Source of the DNA: Hoeflea algicola
GTDB taxonomy: Bacteria; Pseudomonadota; Alphaproteobacteria; Rhizobiales; Rhizobiaceae
DNA length: 64,000 bases
NCBI RefSeq assembly: GCF_026619415.1
Contig: NZ_JAOVZR010000001.1
Location: 3,208,501 to 3,272,500, forward strand
Reading direction: 5' to 3'
In this document: piece after piece, positions 1 to 8,214 of the stretch
Position numbering within the stretch: position 1 is the stretch's first letter
Layout: the number at the start of each line of letters is the position of its first letter
The notes under the pieces: generated by a model
What the model was told of the DNA's origin: nothing
Databases searched by the model: none
Seen by the model: only the letters and a program-made list of their open reading frames with translations
Made by a program: the position numbers and the translations under genes

Positions 1-641
1 GATCACCCGGGCGCCCTTGCCCGGCCGAACACGGTCATAAAGATCCATGATGTCCTGATTCATCAGCCGGATACAGCCGGACGAGGCGGCGGTGCCGATG
101 GAATTCCATTCCGGCGTGCCGTGCAGGCGGAACAGCGTATCTTCGCCCTTCTGATTGAACAGATAGAGCGCACGCGCGCCAAGCGGGTTTTTCAGGCCCG
201 GCTTCATGCCGCCGTCGCCATAGCGAGCCAGTTCCGGCTTGCGCTGGATCATTTCCGCGGCGGCGTCCATGTCGGCCATTGCTGCTTCCAGGCGATGTAG
301 GCTTCGCCTTCCCAGGCAAAACCCGCCTTGCCGACGCCAATACCATAGCGCACGGCCTTTTTGCCCGGCAGGATGAAATAGAGGAAGCGGTTGGGCGTAT
401 CGACAATGATGGTGCCCGGCTTTTCCTTGGTGGCGTAGCTGATGATCTGGCGGTGGAACCGCTTATCGACCTTGCTGATCGGCACCGCCGGAATCGAGTA
501 TCCGGCATCGGTGACGGTGCCGTATTCCGAGGTAAAGATCTGCGAGGTGGCGCCGGAGGTGCCGTTTTCCGAGGTGGTGCAACCGGCCAGCGCGAAGGCG
601 GCGATAAGTCCGGCAATGGTAAGCGATAAACGTGGTTTCAT
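1..641 (-). pseudogene. L,D-transpeptidase (YkuD) lipoprotein, frameshifted and cut by window edge
   Basis: Periplasmic L,D-transpeptidases make 3-3 peptidoglycan cross-links or anchor lipoproteins. The start chosen is the ATG at 641, which follows a GGGGGA/GGAAG ribosome site. It gives a lipoprotein signal (MKPRLSLTIAG, then a run ending LAGC with the lipobox Cys at about residue 21). The first frame reads a YkuD N-terminal half (VDTPNRFLYFILPGKKAVRYGIG, quoted here as a region, then TWTPP) and stops at a TGA at 249-251. From about 256 the continuation is in another frame: AEMIQRKPELA, then HGTPEWNSIGT and the catalytic motif SSGCIRLMNQD. It runs off the left edge at base 1. One missing base near 255-262 explains everything. 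Family identity is clear. Whether this is a true pseudogene or a sequencing error cannot be told from the sequence. Confidence 0.8.
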
Positions 642-711
642 CTGAAATCTTCCGGGGGGAACAGGGCGATTGCGTCGGGTGGGAATCGGGCCCAACATGG
701 CACTGGTTATT

Positions 712-726
712 TTAAACAAACCTTAC
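712..726. promoter_or_regulatory. CtrA-like box (TTAA-N7-TTAC)
   Basis: TTAA at 712-715, seven bases, then TTAC at 723-726. This is one base off the alphaproteobacterial CtrA consensus TTAA-N7-TTAA. It lies about 70 bp upstream of the L,D-transpeptidase start, a plausible place for cell-cycle control of an envelope gene. It is a short motif match only. Confidence 0.25.
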
Positions 727-740
727 CTATGCAACCATCA

Positions 741-759
741 TTTGCGAAAAATTTGCGAA
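741..759. repeat. Helically phased direct repeat TTTGCGAA x2
   Basis: TTTGCGAA occurs at 741-748 and again at 752-759, an 11-bp period (about one DNA turn). Related TTGCG strings follow near 763 and 787. The repeat sits in the gap between the divergent L,D-transpeptidase and mmcB genes, so it could be a regulator site. No known regulator is recognised. Confidence 0.3.
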
Positions 760-850
760 TGGCTTGCGCTTTGACGACCATCATTGCTTTTGCGCAACAA
801 AACCGCTCGGCTGCGTTGCGATGCCGGCCAAGTCGTGGCACCTAGGATGC

Positions 851-1321
851 ATGCCGATCATATCGCCGCACGCTGACAATCCGCTGATTGACGGTCGCCA
901 GTCCGACCGGGCGCTGATGGTGCGCCGCGGCGTACAGCGTCTGTTTGCGGACTTGCGGTTGGCGATGGTGCCGGAACTGGCGCTGGCCTCGGGGCGTCGC
1001 GCCGACCTTGTCGCGCTCAGCGAGAGCGGCGAAATCTGGATAGTCGAAATCAAGTCTTCGGTTGAAGATTTCCGGGCCGATCACAAATGGCCGGATTACC
1101 GCCAGCATTGCGACCGGCTGTTTTTCGCCACCCACTCCGAGGTGCCGGCGGAGCTGTTTCCGGTCGAGTGCGGGCTGATCATTGCCGATGGCTGGTCGGG
1201 CCACATGTTGCGCGATGCGCCCGAGCATCGTCTTGCTGCGGCCACCCGCAAGGCGATGCTGCTGCGTTTTGCCCGCGCCGCCGCCAATCGGTTGCTGCAG
1301 GCCGAATTGTCGGCCTGCTAG
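851..1321 (+). CDS. mmcB: MmcB family DNA repair protein
   Basis: This is a small nuclease-fold-like protein of the MmcB (DUF2290-like repair) family, found mostly in alphaproteobacteria. In Caulobacter mmcB belongs to the DNA-damage response, but its biochemical activity is poorly defined. The core reads GRRADLVALSESGEIWIVEIKSS followed by DFRADHKWPDYRQHCDRLFFA; the D...EIK arrangement resembles a restriction-endonuclease-like active site. The frame is open from 764, but the ATG at 851 gives 156 residues, the usual family size. Its ribosome site (AGGA) is weak and close. The gene ends tail to tail with actR, the two stops overlapping by a few bases (1318-1321). No SOS box was seen upstream. 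Confidence 0.8.
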   Translation: MPIISPHADNPLIDGRQSDRALMVRRGVQRLFADLRLAMVPELALASGRRADLVALSESGEIWIVEIKSSVEDFRADHKWPDYRQHCDRLFFATHSEVPAELFPVECGLIIADGWSGHMLRDAPEHRLAAATRKAMLLRFARAAANRLLQAELSAC

Positions 1322-1887
1322 CGCGGCGCCCGTTTGGCCAGAATCCGCTGCAAGGTCCGCCGGTGCATGTTCAGGCGCCGGGCGGTTTCCGATACATTGC
1401 GCTCGCACATCTCGTAGACCCGCTGGATATGCTCCCAGCGGACCCGGTCCGCCGACATCGGATTTTCCGGAACTTCTGCGCGTTCACCGGGCTTGCGGGT
1501 GAGTGCGGCAAACACTTCGTCGGCATCTGCCGGTTTGGCGAGATAATCGATGGCGCCGAGCTTTACCGCGGTAACCGCGGTGGCAATATTTCCGTAGCCG
1601 GTCAGCACGACGATGCGGGTGTCGTCGCGGCGTTCGCGGATCGCTTCGATCACGTCGAGTCCGTTGCCGTCCTGCAGCCGCATGTCGATTACGGCAAATT
1701 TCGGAGTTCGCTGCCGCGCCCTGGCAAGGCCTTCTGCCACGCTCTCGGCAATTTCCACCTCGAAACCGCGGGCTTCCATGGCGCGCGCGAGCCGGCGCAG
1801 AAACGGACCGTCATCATCGACCAGCAGCAAGGTCGCATCAGGTCCGATGGATACTGTTTCAGTTGAATGGGCGTCTTCGCCTGTCAT
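1318..1887 (-). CDS. actR: ActR/PrrA/RegA family redox response regulator
   Basis: Response regulator of the RegB/RegA two-component system. In alphaproteobacteria it controls respiration, carbon and nitrogen fixation and acid or redox responses. Receiver domain about residues 17-130: acidic pocket LLVDDDG, phospho-acceptor Asp in FAVIDMRLQDGNG, conserved Thr in VLTGYG and Lys in YLAKPAD. A short linker leads to a Fis-type helix-turn-helix at the C-terminus (SETARRLNMHRRTLQRILAKR), almost invariant in this family. 189 residues matches the family. It is encoded 81 bp downstream of the sensor kinase gene on the same strand, the usual actS-actR order, so the two are probably co-transcribed. Confidence 0.93.
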   Translation of the reverse strand: MTGEDAHSTETVSIGPDATLLLVDDDGPFLRRLARAMEARGFEVEIAESVAEGLARARQRTPKFAVIDMRLQDGNGLDVIEAIRERRDDTRIVVLTGYGNIATAVTAVKLGAIDYLAKPADADEVFAALTRKPGERAEVPENPMSADRVRWEHIQRVYEMCERNVSETARRLNMHRRTLQRILAKRAPR

Positions 1888-1968
1888 GATTTCACCTCTC
1901 GGGTGCGGCCAGCGGGTGTCAGCATCAAGAATTTTGCCAGCACCGCAGTTCTAATGCCTCTTTGCGTT

Positions 1969-3315
1969 TTATCCAGCTCCAACCACTGTTGATCGGGGCG
2001 GTTCACTTCCAAAAAGGTCCATTTTATCCCTCGGCCAGGTTATTTGGACCCGGGCGCCTGTCTCAGGCGCCAACCGGTTGGAAAAATGCAGCTGGGCGCC
2101 GGAACGCTCGAGCAGGGTCTTGGCAATGAACAATCCAAGTCCCAGACCGCCAGCCTTCTCCCGAACCAGACGGTTACGTCTGTTCATGAACGGAACGCCG
2201 ATCTGGGTCAATACATCGGGGGCGAATCCCGGGCCATCGTCGCTAATCACAATGACTACATAGTCCTGGTCATGCCCGACCGCGACCGTCACCTCGGCAT
2301 CGGCGAAATCGACCGCGTTCTCGACCAGGTTCCCCAGGCCAAACAGGATGCCTGGGTTGCGGCGGCCGATTGGCTCGCGGCCGCTGCTTTTGCCTTCCAC
2401 CACCTTGATGGCGATTCCGAATTCACGGTGCGGCGCGATGATTTCTTCGATCAGCGACCCCAGCGGCAGCCGCACCATGTGCGCCTCGTCTTCCGCCGAC
2501 AGCGTCGTCAGCCGGCGCAGGATGTCGCGACAGCGCTCGGTCTGGCTGCGCAGCAGCATCAGATCGTCGGTAAACCGCGGATCCGACGCCAGTGCCTTCT
2601 CCATTTCGCGGGCCACCACCGAGATCGTCGCTAGCGGCGTGCCAAGTTCGTGTGCCGCCGCCGCCGCTAGCCCGTCCAGCGCCGAAATATGCTGCTCACG
2701 CTGCAGCACCAGTTCGGTTGCTGCCAGCGCGTCAGCCAGCTGGTTGGCCTCCGCCGACACCTGGTAGGCATAAAATGCTGCAAACGCGGTGGTCGAGACA
2801 ATGGCGATCCAGCCCCCGGCAATCAGCAGAAACGGAACCTCGTAAGAGCTGTCGGCATACCAGGGCAACGGCAGCGAATAGAATGCCAGCAGCGTCACCG
2901 CTGTCACCGACAAGGCGCCCAGCCCAACCGTGTGCGGCACCGGTTGTGACGCTGATGAAATGATCACCGGAACGCACAGCAGCACCGAAAACGGATTGGC
3001 CAGCCCGCCGGTCATGAACAACAATCCGGACAATTGCAGCACATCGAACGACAGCACGCCCATGGCGCCAACCGGTGGTAGCCGGTGTGCGGTGGGAAAC
3101 CGCACCGTGAGAAAGATGTTGAGCCAGGCCGAGCACGCTATCAGCGTAAAGCACAGCAGTTCGGGAAACACGAACCCGTAGCCCTGGGCGACGATCACCA
3201 CCGCGGCGGTCTGGCCGGCGACGGCCAGCCAGCGAAGCCGGGTCAGGGTTTGCAGCCGCAGCCGGTGCCGCAGCGAGCGATCCTCGATGAAGGGAGGAAA
3301 TGTGTTCATGGTCAT
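1969..3315 (-). CDS. actS: ActS/PrrB/RegB family redox-sensing histidine kinase
   Basis: Membrane sensor kinase partnering ActR. Six transmembrane segments occupy about residues 25-185. The quinone-binding motif GGxxNPF of RegB is present as GGLANPF at 103-109. The H-box is AAAAHELGTPLAT with His222. A Cys follows at 262 in ERCRDILRR, matching by spacing the redox-active Cys of RegB (Cys265 in Rhodobacter capsulatus). N and G boxes (LVENAVDFA, DDGPGFAP, GGLGLGLFIAK) form the ATPase domain. 448 residues is normal. Two ATGs lie at 3315 and 3309 and the first is used here. The gene starts 52 bp after hrpB ends on the same strand. Confidence 0.93.
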   Translation of the reverse strand: MTMNTFPPFIEDRSLRHRLRLQTLTRLRWLAVAGQTAAVVIVAQGYGFVFPELLCFTLIACSAWLNIFLTVRFPTAHRLPPVGAMGVLSFDVLQLSGLLFMTGGLANPFSVLLCVPVIISSASQPVPHTVGLGALSVTAVTLLAFYSLPLPWYADSSYEVPFLLIAGGWIAIVSTTAFAAFYAYQVSAEANQLADALAATELVLQREQHISALDGLAAAAAHELGTPLATISVVAREMEKALASDPRFTDDLMLLRSQTERCRDILRRLTTLSAEDEAHMVRLPLGSLIEEIIAPHREFGIAIKVVEGKSSGREPIGRRNPGILFGLGNLVENAVDFADAEVTVAVGHDQDYVVIVISDDGPGFAPDVLTQIGVPFMNRRNRLVREKAGGLGLGLFIAKTLLERSGAQLHFSNRLAPETGARVQITWPRDKMDLFGSEPPRSTVVGAG

Positions 3316-3367
3316 GATCTACCCCATCGCGGCATCGGTCGCCAATCGGCATTAAGTCGTTGTCGTT

Positions 3368-5833
3368 CTAGCTGCCTCTGGGCTTGGTGCGCCGGGTTGG
3401 ATCGGCCAGCGCCGGGTTTTCGGGCCAGGGATGGCGGGGATAGCGGCCGCGCATCTCGGAGCGGACATCAGCCCACGAGCCGGCCCAGAACCCCGGCAGA
3501 TCCCGGGTCGTCTGAATCGGTCGATGCGCCGGCGAGAGTAATTCCAGTGTCAGCGGCAACCGGCCGCCCGCAATGGCAGGATGGCGGGTTTCGCCAAAAA
3601 GCTCCTGCACGCGGATTGCCAGCACGGGTGCAGCCTGATCGTAGCGGATCGGAATCCGCGACCCGGTCGGCGCCTCGTAGTGGGTTGGCGCCAGCCGCGC
3701 AATCTCGCTCTGCGCGGCCCCGCCGCACAATGCCAGCAGACCCTGGTTGAGCCCGTCGCGGTCAATCGTCTTGAGCGACATCACTCCGGGCTGAAACGGT
3801 GCGAACCAGCTCTCCAGACTGTCGAGCAGCGCCTGGTCGGACACATCCGGCCAAGGTGCTCCAAGGCTGCGGTGCAGAAAACCAACCCGGTCGCGCAATT
3901 GTTGCCCGGCGGCGGAAAATGGCAGCGCCTTGAATCCGAGCTTGCGAATTCCGGCGCACAGCGCCGCCATCGCCTCCGCACCGGCGACAGCGGGCAGCGG
4001 CGCTTCGGCCAGCACGATGGCGCCCAGCCGGGTCACGCGCCGGGCCCGCACCGCGCCGGCATCGCTGTCAAACAGGTATTCTTCGCCGGCTGTCGAGCGC
4101 TGTTCCAGTATTTCCGCGAGCGCCTCGCCCGACAGTTCCGCTGCCGCCAGAATCCGCGCCGCCGCGGCTTTGCCGCTGAGATCGGCGATCACCAGGAATT
4201 CGGCGCCAGCCAGCCTTTCGGCAACATCCATCACTGCACCGCGCCCGTTGGCCATGACAAACCGCCCGCGCCCGCCGCGCTGTTTGGCGATCCGGTCAGG
4301 AAAGGCGGTGGCCAGCAGTGTCGCCGCGGAAATCGGGCCGCCATGCGACTTGGCGGCCTTGCCCCCGGCCAATCGCGCCGCCAGTCCTCGTGCGGCGGTT
4401 GCCCGAGCGCCACGATCATTCCGGAAGCGGGACAATCTGGTGTCAAGGTCGATGTCCAGCCCGCCGAGGCCCTGCTCGGTGAGCACCACGGCAAGCTCGG
4501 CAGCGTCCTGGCCAAACCCCTCATTCTGGCCGGCCACCACCATCGCCGCCAGCCGCGGCGGCAGTGCCTGTGCGCGCATGCGTTCGCCGCGTTTGGTCAA
4601 GGCGCCATTGGCGTCGAGCGCGCCGAGGTCGCTCAAGAGACGTCGCGCCTCTTCCAGCGCCGGTTCCGGCGGCGGGTCGATGAAGCGCAGGGTGCGCGGA
4701 TCGCGAACTCCCCATGCGACACAGTCGAGCAGCATCGCCGACAGGTCACTCGCCAGAATCTGCGGAACCGAAAAAGCCGGCAAAGCCTTGCTCTGTTCGG
4801 CTCGCCATAGCCGCACGGCAATGCCCGGCCCGGTACGCCCGGCGCGCCCGGCGCGCTGATCGGTGGAGGCGCGTGAGGCGCGAATGGTTTCCAGCCTGGT
4901 AATGCCGGTTGCAGGTTCATAGACCGGTTGCCGAACCAGCCCGCTGTCGATGGCGATGCGCACGCCGTCAATGGTGATCGAGCTTTCGGCCACCGGCGTC
5001 GACAGCACCACCTTGCGGCGGCCCTTGGCTGCCGGCTTGATCGCCGCGTCCTGCTCGGCCGAGCTCAAACCGCCATAGAGCGGCTGGATATCTGTATCCG
5101 CGCCAAGCCTGTCTTCAAGCCGCTTCGCCACCTGCCTGATTTCGCCCTGGCCGGGCAGAAATGCGAGTATCGAGCCGGCTTCCGAGCTATGCAGCGTCTC
5201 GATCGCCCGCGCCATGGTGATTTCAATCCGTTCGCCCGCAGGCCGGTCGGTATGCCTGATTTCGACAGTATGGCTGCGGCCCTGGCTTTCGATCACCGAA
5301 CAACCATCCAGCAACTTTGCCACCCGCTCGGTGTCGAGCGTCGCCGACATCACCAGAATGCGCAAATCCTCGCGCAGACCAGACTGGATATCGAGCGCCA
5401 GCGCCAGGCCGAAATCTGCCTCCAGCGCGCGTTCGTGAAACTCGTCGAAGATCACGCAATCAATGCCCGCCAGATCGGCGGATGCCAGCGCCATGCGGGT
5501 AAACACGCCTTCGGTCACCACCTCGATACGGGTTTGGGCCGAAACCCGGGTGTCGAGCCGCATCCGGTAGCCCACGGTTGCGCCAACCTCTTCGCCGAGC
5601 ATCGACGCCATTCGCCGCGCTGCCGCCCGCGCCGCCAGTCGCCGTGGCTCGACCAGGATGATCTTGCCGCCGAGCCAGGGTTGATCGAGCAACACCAGCG
5701 GCACCAGCGTGGTCTTGCCGGCACCCGGTGGCGCCGCAAGTACTGCGTTGGGCGCCGCCTCGAGCGCCGCACACAAAGCCGGCAGCGCGTCGGAAACCGG
5801 CAGCTCGGCATGCCGAGCTGCGATGTCGCTCAC
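3368..5833 (-). CDS. hrpB: ATP-dependent helicase HrpB
   Basis: DEAH-family helicase of the HrpB type; its physiological role in bacteria is not firmly known. Walker A APPGAGKTT at about 34-42, Walker B variant DEFH at 130-133, SAT motif (VMSATLDTERV), and motif VI QRAGRAGRTGPG. The HrpB-specific C-terminal region follows, ending in a Trp- and Pro-rich stretch (PGFWAGSWADVRSEMRGRYP) typical of the family. Length 821 fits. The start is a GTG at 5833 whose first bases overlap the TGA of the upstream ABC ATPase gene (GTGA), implying translational coupling. An operonic link to a transporter is odd functionally and may only reflect gene packing. Confidence 0.93.
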   Translation of the reverse strand: MSDIAARHAELPVSDALPALCAALEAAPNAVLAAPPGAGKTTLVPLVLLDQPWLGGKIILVEPRRLAARAAARRMASMLGEEVGATVGYRMRLDTRVSAQTRIEVVTEGVFTRMALASADLAGIDCVIFDEFHERALEADFGLALALDIQSGLREDLRILVMSATLDTERVAKLLDGCSVIESQGRSHTVEIRHTDRPAGERIEITMARAIETLHSSEAGSILAFLPGQGEIRQVAKRLEDRLGADTDIQPLYGGLSSAEQDAAIKPAAKGRRKVVLSTPVAESSITIDGVRIAIDSGLVRQPVYEPATGITRLETIRASRASTDQRAGRAGRTGPGIAVRLWRAEQSKALPAFSVPQILASDLSAMLLDCVAWGVRDPRTLRFIDPPPEPALEEARRLLSDLGALDANGALTKRGERMRAQALPPRLAAMVVAGQNEGFGQDAAELAVVLTEQGLGGLDIDLDTRLSRFRNDRGARATAARGLAARLAGGKAAKSHGGPISAATLLATAFPDRIAKQRGGRGRFVMANGRGAVMDVAERLAGAEFLVIADLSGKAAAARILAAAELSGEALAEILEQRSTAGEEYLFDSDAGAVRARRVTRLGAIVLAEAPLPAVAGAEAMAALCAGIRKLGFKALPFSAAGQQLRDRVGFLHRSLGAPWPDVSDQALLDSLESWFAPFQPGVMSLKTIDRDGLNQGLLALCGGAAQSEIARLAPTHYEAPTGSRIPIRYDQAAPVLAIRVQELFGETRHPAIAGGRLPLTLELLSPAHRPIQTTRDLPGFWAGSWADVRSEMRGRYPRHPWPENPALADPTRRTKPRGS

Positions 5834-6492
5834 GGCTGGCCGACCTTGTGAACCTGGCCGTTGGCGGCACGCGCATCGTCTTCGTCATGGGTCACCAGAA
5901 CCACCGGCAACCCCACCTGTCGCGCCTTGCCAAATACCATCTTGCGGGTCTGGTCGCGCAAATCGGCATCGAGCTTGGAAAACGGTTCATCCAGCAATAG
6001 CAGGCAGGGTTGTGACAGCAGCACCCGCTGCAGCGCCACCCGCGCCTTTTGCCCGCCTGACAGCGTATCGGGATCACGGTTGCCAAACCCGGCGAGGCCT
6101 GCGTCTTCCAGCGCCGCATTTGCCAGCAACCGGCGCTGCTTGCGCCCGCGCACGGTCTCGGGAATGGCGATCGCGATGTTGTCGACGACGCTGAGATGGG
6201 GAAACAGCAGCGGATCCTGAAACAGGATTCCGGCATGGCGGTTTTCAGCCGGCAACCCGGTCAGTTCGACGCCGTCGACGCGAACGCTGCCGCTGGCCGT
6301 AAACGCCGGATCGAGAAAGCCGCCGAGATAGGCAAGAAGGGTGGATTTGCCGGAACCTGACGGGCCCATCACGGTTAGCGTTTCGCCCCGCCGCACCCGC
6401 GCGCTGAGCGCCACCAGCAGACGGTCGCCAAGCTGGATCTTCACATCATCCAGGACCAGGCCCTGATTATCGGTCATCTTGTTCAATGTCAC
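5830..6492 (-). CDS. ynjD: YnjD-type ABC transporter ATP-binding protein
   Basis: ATPase of the YnjBCD-type importer. Walker A GPSGSGKST, Q-loop region FQDPLLFPHL, signature LSGGQKARVAL, Walker B LLLDEPFSKLD and switch His in LVTHDEDDA are all intact. It is 220 residues when started at the GTG at 6492, which overlaps the permease stop as GTGA. An in-frame ATG at 6477 is an alternative but has a poor ribosome site. E. coli YnjBCD is often called a putative thiamine transporter, but substrate evidence is weak, and no TPP riboswitch is visible upstream of this operon. Confidence 0.85.
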   Translation of the reverse strand: MTLNKMTDNQGLVLDDVKIQLGDRLLVALSARVRRGETLTVMGPSGSGKSTLLAYLGGFLDPAFTASGSVRVDGVELTGLPAENRHAGILFQDPLLFPHLSVVDNIAIAIPETVRGRKQRRLLANAALEDAGLAGFGNRDPDTLSGGQKARVALQRVLLSQPCLLLLDEPFSKLDADLRDQTRKMVFGKARQVGLPVVLVTHDEDDARAANGQVHKVGQP

Positions 6493-8177
6493 ACCCGCAA
6501 GCCGCGCCGGTTGCGGAATACCAAGCCCGGCAATCCGGTTGCAAGGGCGAAGGCGAGAAACGGCAGCACAATCTGCATGAAGGCATAGACGCCGATCACC
6601 CGGCGGTTGCCGCCCGCTGCCAGCGCCACCGCTTCGGTGGTCACCGTGGGCAGCCGCCCGGCGCCGATCAAGACGGTCGGCAGATATTGCCCGACCGAGA
6701 CCGAAAACCCCACAGCTGCAGCAGTCAGGATCGCGCGTGTGAGCATCGGCAGCCGGATCCGGATCAATGTTCGGGTGCGGCTCATCCCGAGGCCCGCGGA
6801 AATCAGGTCATGGCGGCGGTCGTGGGCGCGCCAGGGATCGCTCATCGAAAGAAACACATAGGGAAGCACGAACACCAGATGCGCCAGCACCAGTGCGCCG
6901 AAACTGGCGTCAACGCCGAGCCAGATCGAAAGTACCTGCAAGCCGAACATGAACGAGATCTGCGGCACGATCAGCGGCAGATAGATCAACAGCAAAGCGT
7001 CGCGACCGCGGCCAGTCTCGTATTCGCGCTCCAGGCACAGGATTGTCAGCACCAGAGCGATCAGCGTCGAAAGCGCGGCGACGGAAAGCGTCGTTGCCAG
7101 CGGCCCGGCCATGCGCGGCAATGCCTGCACCCACGATCTCAGCGTAAAACCGGACGGCAGCGCATCGGGAAACTGCCACAACCCGGAGACCGACCACAGT
7201 GCCAGCACGGCGATGCCGCCAAACACGATCACCGCCGAGGACACCATCACCGTCCGGGCGCAGACACGCAGCAGTGCGTCGCGCCGCCAGCGGCTGCCGG
7301 CATCGCGAATGATGCAGACCATCATCGTGCCGGCGCGCTCGAGCCCGACCCAGGCGATCAGCGCCGCCAGGGTGACGCCGAGCTGCATCACTGCGCCGGC
7401 CGAGGCCAGGAACCGGGTTTCGAGCTCCGGATCGTTCATCCAGTCGAGCAGCCGTACCGGCAGGGTCGGCGGCAGATGCGGGCCGAGGATCAGCGCCACA
7501 TCCACAACTGAGGTGGCATAGGCGACCACGGCAAAGACTGCGAGCCGGATCTGCCGGTACAGCGACGGCCACAACAGCAGCGTGAACGCGGCAACCCTTC
7601 CGTAGCCGAGCGAACGGCCCAGCCGGATGGTCTCGACATGCCGGGTTTGTGGCAGCGCGGCCAGCGTGACCAGGAACAGGAACGGGATTTCCTTGACGAT
7701 CAGCCCGGCCATCATCGACAGCGCCAGCGGATCGTTGACGATCAGCAGGTCCGGCGGTCGGTCGAGCCCTGTCAGCCACGGCGAAATGAGCCGCATGATC
7801 ATCCCCGATGGCGCAATCAGGAATGCCAGCCCGAAGGCGGCGGCTGCATGCGGCACCGAAAGAAGCGGCGAAATCATCCGCCGCATCCGCGCAAACACTG
7901 GCGTACCGAGATCGCTGGCGACAAACGCCGCCACAGCGATCAGCGCCGCCAGTGTCGAGCCGAGGCCGACAATGATCGACAACAGCGCCGAGCGATAAAT
8001 CCCCGGCACCGCGTCAAGCGCTACAAAATGGTCGGTGGTCAGCCGGTCGCCGCCCAGTTCAGGCAGGTAGCCAAAGGCCGGCAGCGCGGTTCCGGCCAAC
8101 CCGAAGGCGAGTGGGCCGAGCAGGATGATGAGTGTCAGCGGGGGCGCCAGCCGGGCCAGACGCACGCCACTGGTCAT
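6489..8177 (-). CDS. ynjC: YnjC-type ABC transporter permease (two-domain)
   Basis: Integral membrane permease of 562 residues with about 12 hydrophobic segments, built as two fused six-helix BPD-transport halves as in YnjC and the FbpB/thiamine permeases. Each half carries an EAA-like loop (around RLGRSLGYGRVAAFTLLLWP in the first half and SAGLGMSRTRTLIRIRLPML in the second) that contacts the ATPase. ATG at 8177 follows a purine-rich site. The gap from the binding-protein gene is 37 bp, and the 3' end overlaps the ATPase start. It lies in the inner membrane between YnjB and YnjD. Confidence 0.87.
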   Translation of the reverse strand: MTSGVRLARLAPPLTLIILLGPLAFGLAGTALPAFGYLPELGGDRLTTDHFVALDAVPGIYRSALLSIIVGLGSTLAALIAVAAFVASDLGTPVFARMRRMISPLLSVPHAAAAFGLAFLIAPSGMIMRLISPWLTGLDRPPDLLIVNDPLALSMMAGLIVKEIPFLFLVTLAALPQTRHVETIRLGRSLGYGRVAAFTLLLWPSLYRQIRLAVFAVVAYATSVVDVALILGPHLPPTLPVRLLDWMNDPELETRFLASAGAVMQLGVTLAALIAWVGLERAGTMMVCIIRDAGSRWRRDALLRVCARTVMVSSAVIVFGGIAVLALWSVSGLWQFPDALPSGFTLRSWVQALPRMAGPLATTLSVAALSTLIALVLTILCLEREYETGRGRDALLLIYLPLIVPQISFMFGLQVLSIWLGVDASFGALVLAHLVFVLPYVFLSMSDPWRAHDRRHDLISAGLGMSRTRTLIRIRLPMLTRAILTAAAVGFSVSVGQYLPTVLIGAGRLPTVTTEAVALAAGGNRRVIGVYAFMQIVLPFLAFALATGLPGLVFRNRRGLRV

Positions 8178-8214
8178 CGCACCGCCGCCTTATCAGCAAT
8201 AATCCTGCCGCAGC

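Noticed and set aside
35..616. Long plus-strand frames over the L,D-transpeptidase and several other GC-rich genes
   Set aside because: They are antisense shadows: Arg/Ala/Pro-rich translations with no family features, fully overlapping recognised genes.
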